A DNA stretch of 56,588 nucleotides from assembly GCA_964459205.1 (NCBI GenBank), contig CAYWKJ010000003.1, positions 1-56,588 of the forward strand. The letters run 5' to 3'. The notes beneath the pieces were generated by a model. The model was not told the origin of the DNA and ran no database searches. It worked only from the letters and a program-made list of their open reading frames with translations. The translations under genes and the position numbers were made by a program. This document shows, in pieces, positions 18,277 to 27,556 of this stretch (the first letter of the stretch is position 1; every line of letters begins with the position of its first letter). The stretch is from JABJMC01 sp964459205 (GTDB taxonomy: Bacteria > Patescibacteriota > Gracilibacteria > UBA1369 > UBA12473).

Positions 18277-18783
18277 TTAAGCGTCTTCTTTTGGTTCCTC
18301 TTTAGTTTCTTCAGTAGCTTCTTCGATAATTTCTTCCACAGCCTCCTCAACGACTTCTTCAACTTCTTCAACTTCCTCTTCAGTTGAGGCAGTTTCTTCA
18401 GTTGTATCAACCTCAGGAGCTGTGTCACGGTAAGATTCACGCTTCTTTTTAAGTTTTTCTTGAAGTTTTGCTTCTTCGGCATCTTCGCGTGCTCGTTCTT
18501 TTTGGAGTTCTTCATTGATTTTTTCTTCGACAGATTTACGTTTTTTAGGGGCCTTGGTTTTCATCTCAGCCTTTCTTGCTTCAGCCAATTTACGAGCGGC
18601 TTCGAATTTTTCGATGCGACCAGCAGTGTCCACGGTTTTCTTTTTACCAGTGTAAAAAGGGTGACATTTGGAACAAAGCTCAGTTGAGTAAGATTCTTTA
18701 GTAGAGCCAATTTTGATGACGTTCCCGCAGGAGCAGGTTACAGTAGCATCTTGGTGATAAGTTGGATGAATACCAGTTTTCAT
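18277..18783 (-). CDS. rpmE: Ribosomal protein bL31 with a long charged C-terminal extension
   Basis: 168 residues, where L31 is normally ~70. The first ~50 residues are a zinc-type L31: HP.Y....V.C.CG (Cys17, Cys19) and C37-SKC40-HPFYTGK. After that comes a Lys/Ala/Glu-rich helix and then an almost purely acidic tail (~130-168). The start codon overlaps the stop of the upstream TSP3 membrane protein in an ATGA arrangement, so translation is coupled. The tail may be disordered or coiled-coil; its role is unknown. The N-terminal identity is firm. Confidence 0.93.
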   Translation of the reverse strand: MKTGIHPTYHQDATVTCSCGNVIKIGSTKESYSTELCSKCHPFYTGKKKTVDTAGRIEKFEAARKLAEARKAEMKTKAPKKRKSVEEKINEELQKERAREDAEEAKLQEKLKKKRESYRDTAPEVDTTEETASTEEEVEEVEEVVEEAVEEIIEEATEETKEEPKEDA

Positions 18784-20126
18784 GATTTCTTACGTTTTTT
18801 AGATGATTTCTTGGTGGTTCTTTTTTTCTTTGCCTTTTTTGGCTTTTTTGAACCTGTTCTTTTAGAAGCGGACGAAGTGTACTTCATAAGGATAAGGATT
18901 GCAAGCGCAAATAGGAGGATAAATGTGATGGTCATACCTATAACGCGGACAAGTTTGTTTTCACTTAAATCTAAAAGCAATTCACGCCATTCACCGTTTT
19001 CATCAAATATCTTCAAGGTAGAAGGTAAGATCATATCTGGAGAAATAGTGGTTCGATATTCTGCAGTTTCTCCAACTAAACGCCCATCAAGGGTGTACCA
19101 ACGGTAAATCATTAAATCATCATCCCCGTCAGGGTCGTATGAGTTGATAGCACTTAAAGTAATGATTTGTTCTCCAGTTTCTTCATCAATGCTTTCGTAT
19201 TCTTCATAAACAATTACTGGCCCGTGATTCTCGGGGTATTCGTCATCTATATCGTCGAGGTCATCATTGTCATCATTAGGGTCAGCATTATTACCAATCC
19301 CATCACCATCGGAGTCTGCCCATTCAGTTTCATCAGTTGGGAAAACATCCTGGCCATCATTTACGCCATCGCCATCAGTATCTGGATTTGTGGGGTCAGT
19401 TACAGCTTTAGTTCCTCCGGTTGATGAAGTTGTAGAGATTTCCTCTTCATCAGTAACTCCGTCATTGTCATCGTCATCATCGGCGTTGTCGCCAATGCCA
19501 TCACCATCCGTGTCTTCGGTTTCAGTGGCATCTTGCGGCATTTCATCTTCTTGGTCAGTTGTTCCATCGTCGTCATCGTCATCATCGGCGTTGTCGCCAA
19601 CTCCATCGCCGTCTGTGTCTGCCCATTCAGTTTCGTCATAAGGGAAAGCATCTTCAGTGTCTGCTACGCCATCATTATCATCGTCTGGATCTTGCGCATT
19701 TCCAACGCCATCACCGTCATAATCATAATCAACGGTTGTAGTAAGTGAGGCTTGGTTATTGTCTGGGTTATCAGCATCATCATCCCAAGGGTAAACGGTC
19801 GCAGTGATAGTGTAAGTTCCGGCAGTAGGTGTCCAATCTACAAAAACAGTATCTGTGTTTTGGCTAAGCGCGGAAACCGCTTGATCGGATCCGATTTGCT
19901 CGCCAGTGGAAGTATTGATGAAACGTACAGAACCCAAGATGTCGTGATCACTGCTGTTGTGCACAGTTGAGTAAATACGAACCGTTTGATTGTGTACGAT
20001 TGTCGTATCAGAAAGAGAGAGATTGTCGTTGGATATCCATAGATCTTCGGCGTGTACCAATGTGCCCCCTAAAATTAGGAGGGGGAGGGCCAAGGCCCAG
20101 ATCCATGGTCTTAGTGTAAGACGCAT
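18780..20126 (-). CDS. Secreted single-pass membrane protein with thrombospondin type 3 (calcium) repeats
   Basis: 448 residues. A signal peptide ends near VHA|ED. A CARDB-like beta-sandwich region (~27-135) is followed by a long run of TSP3-type D-x-DGDG-x-x-D-x-x-D-x-D repeats (~135-290), which bind Ca2+ in known homologues, then a PKD-like stretch (SAINSYDPDGDDDLMIYRWY). One C-terminal membrane helix (~395-415) precedes a strongly basic Lys/Arg/Ser tail that should face the cytoplasm. It starts 11 nt after gyrA stops and overlaps rpmE by 4 nt. The function is probably surface or cell-envelope related; no enzymatic motif is seen. Confidence 0.85.
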   Translation of the reverse strand: MRLTLRPWIWALALPLLILGGTLVHAEDLWISNDNLSLSDTTIVHNQTVRIYSTVHNSSDHDILGSVRFINTSTGEQIGSDQAVSALSQNTDTVFVDWTPTAGTYTITATVYPWDDDADNPDNNQASLTTTVDYDYDGDGVGNAQDPDDDNDGVADTEDAFPYDETEWADTDGDGVGDNADDDDDDDGTTDQEDEMPQDATETEDTDGDGIGDNADDDDDNDGVTDEEEISTTSSTGGTKAVTDPTNPDTDGDGVNDGQDVFPTDETEWADSDGDGIGNNADPNDDNDDLDDIDDEYPENHGPVIVYEEYESIDEETGEQIITLSAINSYDPDGDDDLMIYRWYTLDGRLVGETAEYRTTISPDMILPSTLKIFDENGEWRELLLDLSENKLVRVIGMTITFILLFALAILILMKYTSSASKRTGSKKPKKAKKKRTTKKSSKKRKKS

Positions 20127-20137
20127 AAGGAGGGACG

Positions 20138-22888
20138 TTAAATTAACGTAGGTTGTTCAGGCGCTTTGGTTTCCTTTTTAGGTTTAGAAGGCGCCTCTTT
20201 TTTTGGTTTTTCAGTTTTTGCTTTTGGTTTTTTTTCAGTTTTTTTAACTTCTTTTTTTGCAACAGGTTTTTCAGTTGTAGCTTTTTCTTTAGGCGCTTCT
20301 TCAGTGGCGCCCTCCTCTTCCTCATCAACTATTTCGTTTTTAATAATAGAAATAGAAGCTACGCGGTCTTTTTTCTTGGTTCGCATTAAGTAAACACCTT
20401 GAGTGGCGCGTCCTCGAGTGGGGATAGATTTAAGTTCTAAGCGAATAATTTGGCCTTCTTTGGAGACCATAATAATGTCACCTTCAACATCTGATTCAAG
20501 TACAGCGGCTCCAATTACTTTTCCTGTTTTTGTAGTTAGATTAGCAGTTTTGACTCCTGATCCACCACGTGCTTGAAAACGATAGCTAGATAATGGAGTG
20601 CGTTTGCCTAAGCCATTTTCGCTAACAACTAATAAGTCAGCGCCTTCATCTTTGACAACATCCATTTGAATTACTTCGTCATTTGGTTTTAAACGAATGC
20701 CACGGACTCCCATAGAAGGGCGTCCCATGGAACGAACATCATGTTCATCAAATTGAATACATTTTCCTTCGCGGGTTGCAATTACGACACGATTGTCGCC
20801 ACTAGTTTGTTTAACCCATTCTAGTTCGTCATCATCGCGGAGTTTGATAGCAATGAGTCCATTGCGGCGTACATTATTAAATTGAGTAATATCAGTTTTT
20901 TTAACAGTTCCCTTGCTTGTTCCCATAAATAAGAATTTCCCTTCGGATTTTTCATTAATTTTGAGTATTGCGGTCACGCGTTCTTCTTTTTCGAGTTGAA
21001 GTAGGTTTACAATAGCTTGTCCCTTGGCAGTACGAGAGGTTTGAGGGACTTCATAGGCCGGTAATTTAAATACTCTTCCACGATTGGTAAAGTAATAAAG
21101 ATCATCGTGATTTTTCACATAACGCATGATGCGAATTTCATCTTCTTCTTTGGTGTTCATGCCAATTACACCTTTGCCTCCACGTCGTTGCGTGCGGAAA
21201 GAACTTGGTGGGACACGTTTAATATAGTTTTCTTGAGTTAAAATAATTAGCATTGGGCTATTGGGGATGGTGTCTTTAGCTGAGAAATCACCAATAGCGT
21301 GTGGGATGATCTCGGTTCGTCTTTCATCTCCGTATTTTTCCTTAATTTCCGCTAAATCATCTTTGAGGATTTGAAGAACTTTGCCTGGGTCAGCAAGAAT
21401 GCCTTCTAATTCTTCGATAAGCGCCATTTTTTCCTTATATTCATCTTCAATTTTTTGTTGCTCTAAGCCAGCTAATGTTTGTAAGCGCATTTCGAGAATA
21501 GCGGCGGCTTGTTTGTCGGAAAGCTTGAATTTTTTGATAAGGGCAGCCGCAGCATCTTCTTTGGTCTTAGATTTTTTGATGGTTTCGATGACTGCGTCAA
21601 TATTGTCGAGGGCCACTTTTAGACCTTCTAAAATGTGAGCGCGAGCTTTGGCAATGCGGAGTTCGTATTCAGTTTTTCGAGTGATGACCTCTTTGCGATG
21701 CTTGATAAAGTAATTAAGAACTTCTTTTAGATTAAGAAGTCTTGGTTGCAGCCCATCAACTAGAGCAATCATGTTCATGTTAAAACTGGTCTGCATTTGC
21801 GTCATTTTGTAGAGCTGATTGAGAATCTTTTTTGGATAAGAATCTTTTTTAAGCTCAATAATAATGCGAATATCATCGCGGCTAGATTCATCGCGGATAT
21901 CAGTGATGCCAACAATTTTTTTGGCACGAACTAAATCAGCAATTTTTTCAATTAAATTAGCTTTATTAACCTGATAAGGGATTTCGCTAACGTGAATCAT
22001 AAATCTTCCATTTTTTCTTTCTTCGATATTAGCTTTGGCGCGCATAGCAATACCGCCACGACCATTTACGTACATGGCTTTGATTGCTTCGGTGTCGTAA
22101 ATAATTCCAGAAGTTGGGAAATCCGGGCCTTTAATATATTCCATTAGATCTTCAACTGTGAGTTCAGGGTCTTCAATAAGAGCAATAATACCATCAACTA
22201 GTTCTCCTAAATTATGAGGAGGAATGTTAGTAGCCATTCCAACCGCAATTCCCATGGTTCCGTTTAAGAGGAGTTGGGGGAGTTTGGCTGGTAAAACAGT
22301 AGGTTCTTGTTTAGAGGCGTCATAGTTATCTTTCCAATCAACAGTGTCTTTATCAATGTCCGCGAGCATTTCTTCGGCAATACGTTGCATTTTTGCTTCG
22401 GTATAACGATAAGCCGCAGCAGAATCACCATCAATTGATCCAAAGTTACCTTGACCATTAACCAGTGGGTAACGCAGTGAAAAGTTCTGGGCCATACGAA
22501 CCATGGAATCGTAAACAGCAGAATCACCATGTGGGTGGTATTTACCAAGAACTTCACCAACTACATTCGCTGATTTCCTGAATTTAGCACTCGCGCGGAG
22601 CCCAGATTCGTGCATAACATATAAAATACGGCGGTGCACAGGTTTGAGACCATCGCGAACATCAGGTAAAGCACGAGATACAATGACGCTCATTGCGTAA
22701 TCTAGGTAGCATTCCTCCATTTCATCAGAAATGGCGCGGGCTTTGTAATTGGGATCAAAAAGTTGGGTTTTGGGTTCTTCCTCAGATTCCTTGTTTTCGA
22801 GGTTTTCCTCGGGGGTTTCTTCGGTTGCTTCCTCCTGTTCTTCTGGATTTTGATCCTCGTTTTCCAAATTTTCATCTTTTTCGGACAT
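20138..22888 (-). CDS. gyrA: DNA gyrase subunit A
   Basis: 916 residues. Subunit A cuts and rejoins DNA in gyrase. The catalytic Tyr lies in AAYRYTEAKM. The quinolone-pocket segment HPHGDSAVYDSMVRMAQ keeps the usual Ser and Asp. The GyrA box QRRGGKG, which separates GyrA from ParC, is present at the start of the C-terminal beta-pinwheel. Additions to the family core are a ~50-residue acidic N-terminal extension and a ~70-residue Lys/Glu/Pro-rich C-terminal tail. It heads the minus-strand string gyrA-TSP3 protein-rpmE-aroC. gyrB is at 32432 on the other strand. Confidence 0.96.
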   Translation of the reverse strand: MSEKDENLENEDQNPEEQEEATEETPEENLENKESEEEPKTQLFDPNYKARAISDEMEECYLDYAMSVIVSRALPDVRDGLKPVHRRILYVMHESGLRASAKFRKSANVVGEVLGKYHPHGDSAVYDSMVRMAQNFSLRYPLVNGQGNFGSIDGDSAAAYRYTEAKMQRIAEEMLADIDKDTVDWKDNYDASKQEPTVLPAKLPQLLLNGTMGIAVGMATNIPPHNLGELVDGIIALIEDPELTVEDLMEYIKGPDFPTSGIIYDTEAIKAMYVNGRGGIAMRAKANIEERKNGRFMIHVSEIPYQVNKANLIEKIADLVRAKKIVGITDIRDESSRDDIRIIIELKKDSYPKKILNQLYKMTQMQTSFNMNMIALVDGLQPRLLNLKEVLNYFIKHRKEVITRKTEYELRIAKARAHILEGLKVALDNIDAVIETIKKSKTKEDAAAALIKKFKLSDKQAAAILEMRLQTLAGLEQQKIEDEYKEKMALIEELEGILADPGKVLQILKDDLAEIKEKYGDERRTEIIPHAIGDFSAKDTIPNSPMLIILTQENYIKRVPPSSFRTQRRGGKGVIGMNTKEEDEIRIMRYVKNHDDLYYFTNRGRVFKLPAYEVPQTSRTAKGQAIVNLLQLEKEERVTAILKINEKSEGKFLFMGTSKGTVKKTDITQFNNVRRNGLIAIKLRDDDELEWVKQTSGDNRVVIATREGKCIQFDEHDVRSMGRPSMGVRGIRLKPNDEVIQMDVVKDEGADLLVVSENGLGKRTPLSSYRFQARGGSGVKTANLTTKTGKVIGAAVLESDVEGDIIMVSKEGQIIRLELKSIPTRGRATQGVYLMRTKKKDRVASISIIKNEIVDEEEEGATEEAPKEKATTEKPVAKKEVKKTEKKPKAKTEKPKKEAPSKPKKETKAPEQPTLI

Positions 22889-22940
22889 GGATTCACTTTA
22901 GCATAAAAACTAAAAAATTCCATATAGTGTTTAAGAGGTC

Positions 22941-22969
22941 TTGACATAACATGGTTAATGTGATTAAGT
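22941..22969 (+). promoter_or_regulatory. Probable promoter of the GGDEF gene
   Basis: TTGACA (22941-22946), a 17-bp spacer, then TTAAGT (22964-22969) preceded by TGA (extended -10). The -10 itself is weak. The box overlaps the upstream ATG at 22951, which argues for translation starting at 23002, 33 nt after the -10. Confidence 0.5.
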
Positions 22970-23001
22970 ATGCTCCTGAATTAAAAAACACCCGCAAATC
23001 T

Positions 23002-24828
23002 ATGTTGTTTAAATGTTCTCCTCTTTTCCCGCATGCCTCTGCTAAATTTGATTTGTTTAGTGAATCAAGGCGGGTTTTGTTTGCGGCTGGGTCGCCACCT
23101 TTTAGTGAGGTGGCGGATTCAGAAGGTCGTGTTTTGGAGCCTTCTGATGAGGCATATTTTGATTTAAGATATACGGCAGATAGAGTGGATGAAGTCCCTC
23201 AACGTATTTTGGGGGCCTTATACAATAGGATGGCGACATTTTCTTTAGAAGAGCATGAGCATGATTTTGAGGAACAAATGGAGGAATTATTTGCCTGGGC
23301 TCATCAGGCTTATTCTTTATGTAGTTCTTTTATTAGGGTTTTGAGGGATGATGGTCAGCCTGTAGATCGGTTGGAGTGTCTGTTTAATGAACTAACGGAT
23401 TTTTTGTGCATGGAAACGATTTTTGGTGCAGACAACTATGTTGCTATGAGAGAGTCTTATGAGAGGGCAGATTTGTTAGCAAAATTAATCGAAACTGGGG
23501 GATTTGATGAACAAAGGCATTTTGAGTTAGCTCAAAATATTCGTGGTGAATATTCTTATATTTTTGTTCAAGCTCTAATGGCTCGGGTTAATAGTCGAGT
23601 TGGTAATGAAGCGGGGTTTTTGTATGGGCGGGATCTTTTTGAATCTTTGCAAGCAGAGTTAGATTTTTTGGTAGCAGACGGTGATGAAGATGATGGTGAT
23701 TTGGCGGGTTCCTCAACAGAGATGCTATTGGCAGAATTCTTGAGCGCGGCTGAAGCGGCATCTATTCATGATGAATTGAATCGCGATGCCGATTGGGGAT
23801 TGATTAGTGGTGGGCCTATTACGGAAGAAGAGGAACCTGTTAGTCATGATAAGTTACTAGATTTACGTTTATATAGATATTTTGAAAGGCATGGAGCTTT
23901 AAGGCCAGCTTTAAGTGATTTAAAAAGTCATATGATGCGTCGTTTAGTGAGTGATGTGGCGGCGACATCATCTCCACCTGTTAGGAATGGTGGGATAAGA
24001 CAAGCAGTGGTTTCTTTAGCCGACCGTATTAGGAAAATGGAAGGAAGAATGAAGGGATTAGAGCTTGACCCTTTAACTCGTTTGCCTAAACGTGAAATTT
24101 GGGATGAGACGATAGGAAAATTGAGAGGACGTCGCAATGAACCATATACGCTTGTATTTATAGATTTTGTTGGATTTACTAGATTTAATTTTGATGTTCG
24201 TTTGGGGCGGATGAAAGAAGGTCATAAAGTTGGGGATCAAGGTTTAAGTATGGCGGCCCGGGCTTTAGCAAGTGTTCCTTTGCGTGATGGGGATTTATTG
24301 GCTCGTTGGGGGGGAGAAGAATTTGGTTTATTATTGCGTGGTGATATTCCTAGGGAGGCGATTATAAGAAAACTAAAGGAGTATGATGATGCGTTGGAAT
24401 TAGTAAATCGAAAGAGTTCTTTTGTTTATAAGCCAGGACACCCTCAGGCTGGTCAAAAAGTCGAGCTTGCGGCTTCTTTTGGAGTGGAAAGGTTTGATGA
24501 TAGTTTACATGATGGCAATCCTGATGATGTTTGGGAAGGAGCGGATGTAGCAATGTATGCTAATAAGTTTCATCCGGGGACAACATTGAAAAGATCCTTT
24601 GAAGATAGACGGGCAATTGCATTTGGTCAGGGATATGGTGGTGGGCGCTTTAATTTTGATGGAGAGTCAATTTTAGAATCGGAACAGTTGAGAAGTATAA
24701 CTTCATTCGTGTCTACTGCTGGGAAGGCTGCTATTAGAGGGGTATTGGGTGAAAATAGATATGAAAATGGCACTGTGATGAATACGGGTCGTCGTATCAG
24801 AGGTCGGTTTAGGAAATTTTTGAGTTAA
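23002..24828 (+). CDS. GGDEF-domain protein, putative diguanylate cyclase
   Basis: About 608 residues from the ATG at 23002; an ATG at 22951 is in frame but overlaps the predicted promoter. The C-terminal ~180 residues are a GGDEF domain: D-P-L-T-R-L-P start, FIDFVGFTRFN..., GHKVGDQGL, then RDGD-LLARW-GGEEF (active-site GGEEF ~437-441; RxxD inhibitory site exactly five residues upstream). Both product-forming and feedback motifs look intact, so it should make cyclic di-GMP from GTP. There is an insertion between FN and GHKVGD. The N-terminal ~400 residues are mostly helical and not recognised; no membrane helix or signal peptide is seen. No EAL, HD-GYP or PilZ protein lies in the window. Confidence 0.85.
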   Translation: MLFKCSPLFPHASAKFDLFSESRRVLFAAGSPPFSEVADSEGRVLEPSDEAYFDLRYTADRVDEVPQRILGALYNRMATFSLEEHEHDFEEQMEELFAWAHQAYSLCSSFIRVLRDDGQPVDRLECLFNELTDFLCMETIFGADNYVAMRESYERADLLAKLIETGGFDEQRHFELAQNIRGEYSYIFVQALMARVNSRVGNEAGFLYGRDLFESLQAELDFLVADGDEDDGDLAGSSTEMLLAEFLSAAEAASIHDELNRDADWGLISGGPITEEEEPVSHDKLLDLRLYRYFERHGALRPALSDLKSHMMRRLVSDVAATSSPPVRNGGIRQAVVSLADRIRKMEGRMKGLELDPLTRLPKREIWDETIGKLRGRRNEPYTLVFIDFVGFTRFNFDVRLGRMKEGHKVGDQGLSMAARALASVPLRDGDLLARWGGEEFGLLLRGDIPREAIIRKLKEYDDALELVNRKSSFVYKPGHPQAGQKVELAASFGVERFDDSLHDGNPDDVWEGADVAMYANKFHPGTTLKRSFEDRRAIAFGQGYGGGRFNFDGESILESEQLRSITSFVSTAGKAAIRGVLGENRYENGTVMNTGRRIRGRFRKFLS

Positions 24829-24833
24829 AGGGC

Positions 24834-24862
24834 TTGAGAATTAGGGGATTTTCTGCTATAAT
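24834..24862 (+). promoter_or_regulatory. Promoter of the VirB4-like gene
   Basis: TTGAGA (24834-24839), 17-bp spacer, TATAAT (24857-24862) with an upstream TG (extended -10). The ATG follows 30 nt after the -10 and there is no Shine-Dalgarno sequence. Confidence 0.8.
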
Positions 24863-24891
24863 TATCTGATTTAGTGAACCTTATAAAAAAT

Positions 24892-27051
24892 ATGGCCGAC
24901 GAAAACCAAAATCAAAATACTGCGGCTCAACCTGTAACTGATGCCTCTCAACCTGTGGCCCCGGCCGCAACCCCTGAGGCGGCGTCCGCTGCTCCGGGTG
25001 TGCCAGCCGCAGCCCCTGCTAAAGAGGCGCCTAAGAAATCTGGCGGCCTACTTGGTGGTTTTAAGGATAAATGGGCGGCTCGGACCGAAGCTAATAAGGC
25101 TAAAGGTCAAGCCATGAAAACAGCTAAAGAATCTGGGGCTGATCCAAAAGCCGCAGCTGCAGCTACCACACCAGGTAAAAAGGCTCCGGCAGCTGGCCTG
25201 GGTACTATTGAGAATCCTGTTAAAGATGATGACGGCAAACCCGATTACACGAAGCTTTCTGTTGCGGAAAAAAAGCAGATTGTAGAGGCAGAAAAGATCT
25301 TTCAAAAAGGTCTTTCTACTATTCGTGATTTGATTGCGCCATCCTCAATGGAGATTAATTTTAATCATTTCTTGATTGATGGCATGTTTGCGCAGAGTTT
25401 CTTTGTGTATACCTACCCTCGTTATATCGAGACAAACTGGCTTTCGCCGATTGTGAATTTTGATGTGACTATGGATATGTCGCAGTTTATATATCCAATC
25501 CCATCAGATAAGATTATGCGTACTTTGAAGTCTCAGGTAGCTAAGTTTCAATCTAGTATGCATATGTCGCAGGAAAAGGGTCGTGTTCGTGACCCAGCTT
25601 TAGAAACTGCGCTTCAGGATGCTGAAGAACTTCGAACTAATTTACAGCGTGGACAGGAGAAATTTTTCCAATTTGCGCTTTATTTTACGATTTATGATCA
25701 TGATTTAAAGAAGCTAGAAAAAACTACTAAGCAGCTCGAGAGTTTGTTGGGAGGTAAATTAGTTATGACTCGTCGGGCTGACCTTCGGATGGAGCACGCG
25801 TTTAACTCAACTTTGCCAATTGCCTCTGATGAATTGGAGATTTATCATAATATGAATACTTCGCCGCTTTCTTCTACTTTTCCATTTGTTTCATCTGAAT
25901 TGACTTCAAATGAAGGAATTTTGTATGGGTTGAATCGTCACAATGATAGTTTGATTATTTTTGATCGATTTTCTCTGGAAAATGCGAATTCGGTGGTGTT
26001 TGCGAAGTCTGGTGCGGGTAAATCCTATGCTATTAAATTAGAAATTCTGCGTAGCTTGATGCTGGGAGCAGATGTAATCATTCTTGACCCGGAAAATGAG
26101 TATGAAGCTCTGGCCCAAACAGTGGGAGGAACTTATATGAAAGTTTCTCTTAACTCTGATCGTCGTATTAATCCGTTTGATCTACCAAAACCTCTTAAGG
26201 ATGAAGTGGTTAAGCCTGGTGATTTGCTTCGTTCGGCCGTGATTAATTTAACAGGTTTAATGAAGTTAATGCTGGGTGATTTAAGTGCCGCTGATGAAGC
26301 TTTGGTGGATAAAGCGCTTATTGATACTTATGCGACCAAAGGAATTACCATGGAAACAACAGATCCTTCGACTATGGAGCCACCAACAATGGATGATTTT
26401 CATAATGTACTTTCGTCTATGGATGGAGCGGTGGAGTTGGCCCAGAGGGTGCAGAAGTTTACAACTGGTACTTTTGGAGGGATTTTTAACCAAAAGACTA
26501 ATGTTGAAATGGATAACCATTTGGTGATTTTCTCGATTCGAGATCTGGAAGATTCACTTCGTCCAATTGCGATGTATATTTTGCTTAATTATATCTGGAA
26601 TCGGGTTAGAAGTTCGCTTAAGAAACGTCTTCTTGTGATTGATGAGGCCTGGTCTTTAATGCAGCATGATGATTCGGCTAAGTTCTTATATGGATTAGTG
26701 AAAAGAGCCCGTAAATACTACCTAGGTGTGACAACGATTACTCAGGATGTGGAGGACTTTATTAAGTCATCTTATGGAAAACCGATTATTACTAACTCTT
26801 CTATGCAATTACTTCTTAAACAGTCGCCAGCGGTGATGGATGGGCTGGGTAAGATTTTTAATTTAACAGAAGGGGAGAAGTATATGTTGCTTAATAGTGG
26901 CGTGGGGCAGGGGTTGTTCTTTGCCGGACTTAAACACGTGGCAATTCAGATTATTGCCTCGTATGCAGAAGATAAGATTGTAACCACAAATCCTGAGCAG
27001 CTTTTGAAGCAGCAGGATGAAGCTAAACAAGTGGCCGCGCCAACGGTTTAA
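24892..27051 (+). CDS. VirB4/TraC-like ATPase
   Basis: About 719 residues from the ATG at 24892; a GTG at 24874 is in frame but sits only 12 nt from the -10. The N-terminal ~115 residues are Ala/Pro/Lys-rich and look disordered. The core is a VirB4/TraC type IV secretion ATPase: Walker A KSGAGKS at ~372-378, DPENEYEALA after the first strand, and Walker B LLVIDEAW near 583 followed by an RKYYLGVTTITQDVEDF arginine/glutamine region. Such ATPases power assembly of type IV secretion or conjugation-like pili. No other VirB/Tra component lies next to it, so its partner machinery must be elsewhere or absent. A small HExxH gene follows. Confidence 0.85.
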   Translation: MADENQNQNTAAQPVTDASQPVAPAATPEAASAAPGVPAAAPAKEAPKKSGGLLGGFKDKWAARTEANKAKGQAMKTAKESGADPKAAAAATTPGKKAPAAGLGTIENPVKDDDGKPDYTKLSVAEKKQIVEAEKIFQKGLSTIRDLIAPSSMEINFNHFLIDGMFAQSFFVYTYPRYIETNWLSPIVNFDVTMDMSQFIYPIPSDKIMRTLKSQVAKFQSSMHMSQEKGRVRDPALETALQDAEELRTNLQRGQEKFFQFALYFTIYDHDLKKLEKTTKQLESLLGGKLVMTRRADLRMEHAFNSTLPIASDELEIYHNMNTSPLSSTFPFVSSELTSNEGILYGLNRHNDSLIIFDRFSLENANSVVFAKSGAGKSYAIKLEILRSLMLGADVIILDPENEYEALAQTVGGTYMKVSLNSDRRINPFDLPKPLKDEVVKPGDLLRSAVINLTGLMKLMLGDLSAADEALVDKALIDTYATKGITMETTDPSTMEPPTMDDFHNVLSSMDGAVELAQRVQKFTTGTFGGIFNQKTNVEMDNHLVIFSIRDLEDSLRPIAMYILLNYIWNRVRSSLKKRLLVIDEAWSLMQHDDSAKFLYGLVKRARKYYLGVTTITQDVEDFIKSSYGKPIITNSSMQLLLKQSPAVMDGLGKIFNLTEGEKYMLLNSGVGQGLFFAGLKHVAIQIIASYAEDKIVTTNPEQLLKQQDEAKQVAAPTV

Positions 27052-27556
27052 TGTTAGGCTGTGTGGTGTGAAAGAAAATACTCGTAATCAAGAATGGCTA
27101 GAGGATCGTTTGCGAATCGTGTGGATGCGCGGGTTTTCGGAGGTGGTCCCTAGGAATGCGGTAACGATTGCTTTTGGGCGGCGTGCCAGAACACGCCTTG
27201 GCTCAATTAGGATGGATAAAGACAAGAAAAAGTCACGGATTTTGATTAATCGCTTGTTTGTGCATCCAGAGGTGCCAGTGCAGGTTGTGGATGCGGTAAT
27301 TGCACATGAAATTGTGCATTATGCACATGGGTTTGGGTCGCCTTTTGAACAAAAATTTTGTACACCACATGCCGGTGGGGTAGTTACTAAGGAAATGAAG
27401 AAGCGAGGGTTTGGGAAAGAGCTAGCTCTCCAAAAAAAATGGCTAAAATATGAATGGCCAAAGTTTCTTAAATTGCACGGCCCAGTTCGCAAAAAAAGGC
27501 GAGTAATTAAGCGAAAAAAGCCTTTACTCGTCCGTCTCCTCCTCGGCAGCTTCTAA
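27017..27556 (+). CDS. Putative small zinc metalloprotein (SprT/YgjP-like HExxH)
   Basis: Up to 179 residues. A clear zinc motif AHEIVHYAHGF is followed by a third candidate ligand (H in CTPHAGG). The protein is very basic, with a Lys/Arg tail. The general shape (short, HExxH, basic, no signal peptide) resembles SprT-like or YgjP/WLM-type metallopeptidases, but I cannot assign a family. The start is uncertain: the ATG at 27017 overlaps the VirB4-like gene by 35 nt, and a GTG at 27068 would begin just after it. The 3' end overlaps the converging S41 gene by 33 nt. Confidence 0.65.
   Translation: MKLNKWPRQRFNVRLCGVKENTRNQEWLEDRLRIVWMRGFSEVVPRNAVTIAFGRRARTRLGSIRMDKDKKKSRILINRLFVHPEVPVQVVDAVIAHEIVHYAHGFGSPFEQKFCTPHAGGVVTKEMKKRGFGKELALQKKWLKYEWPKFLKLHGPVRKKRRVIKRKKPLLVRLLLGSF

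Noticed and set aside
19250..19740. Several open frames on the plus strand (His/Ser/Val-rich) opposite the Asp-rich repeats
   Set aside because: They are antisense readings of the TSP3 GAT/GAC repeats, with no start context or domain.
24892..27556. Conjugative element or integrated plasmid around the VirB4-like ATPase
   Set aside because: No relaxase, integrase, att repeats or other Tra/VirB genes nearby; flanking genes are housekeeping.
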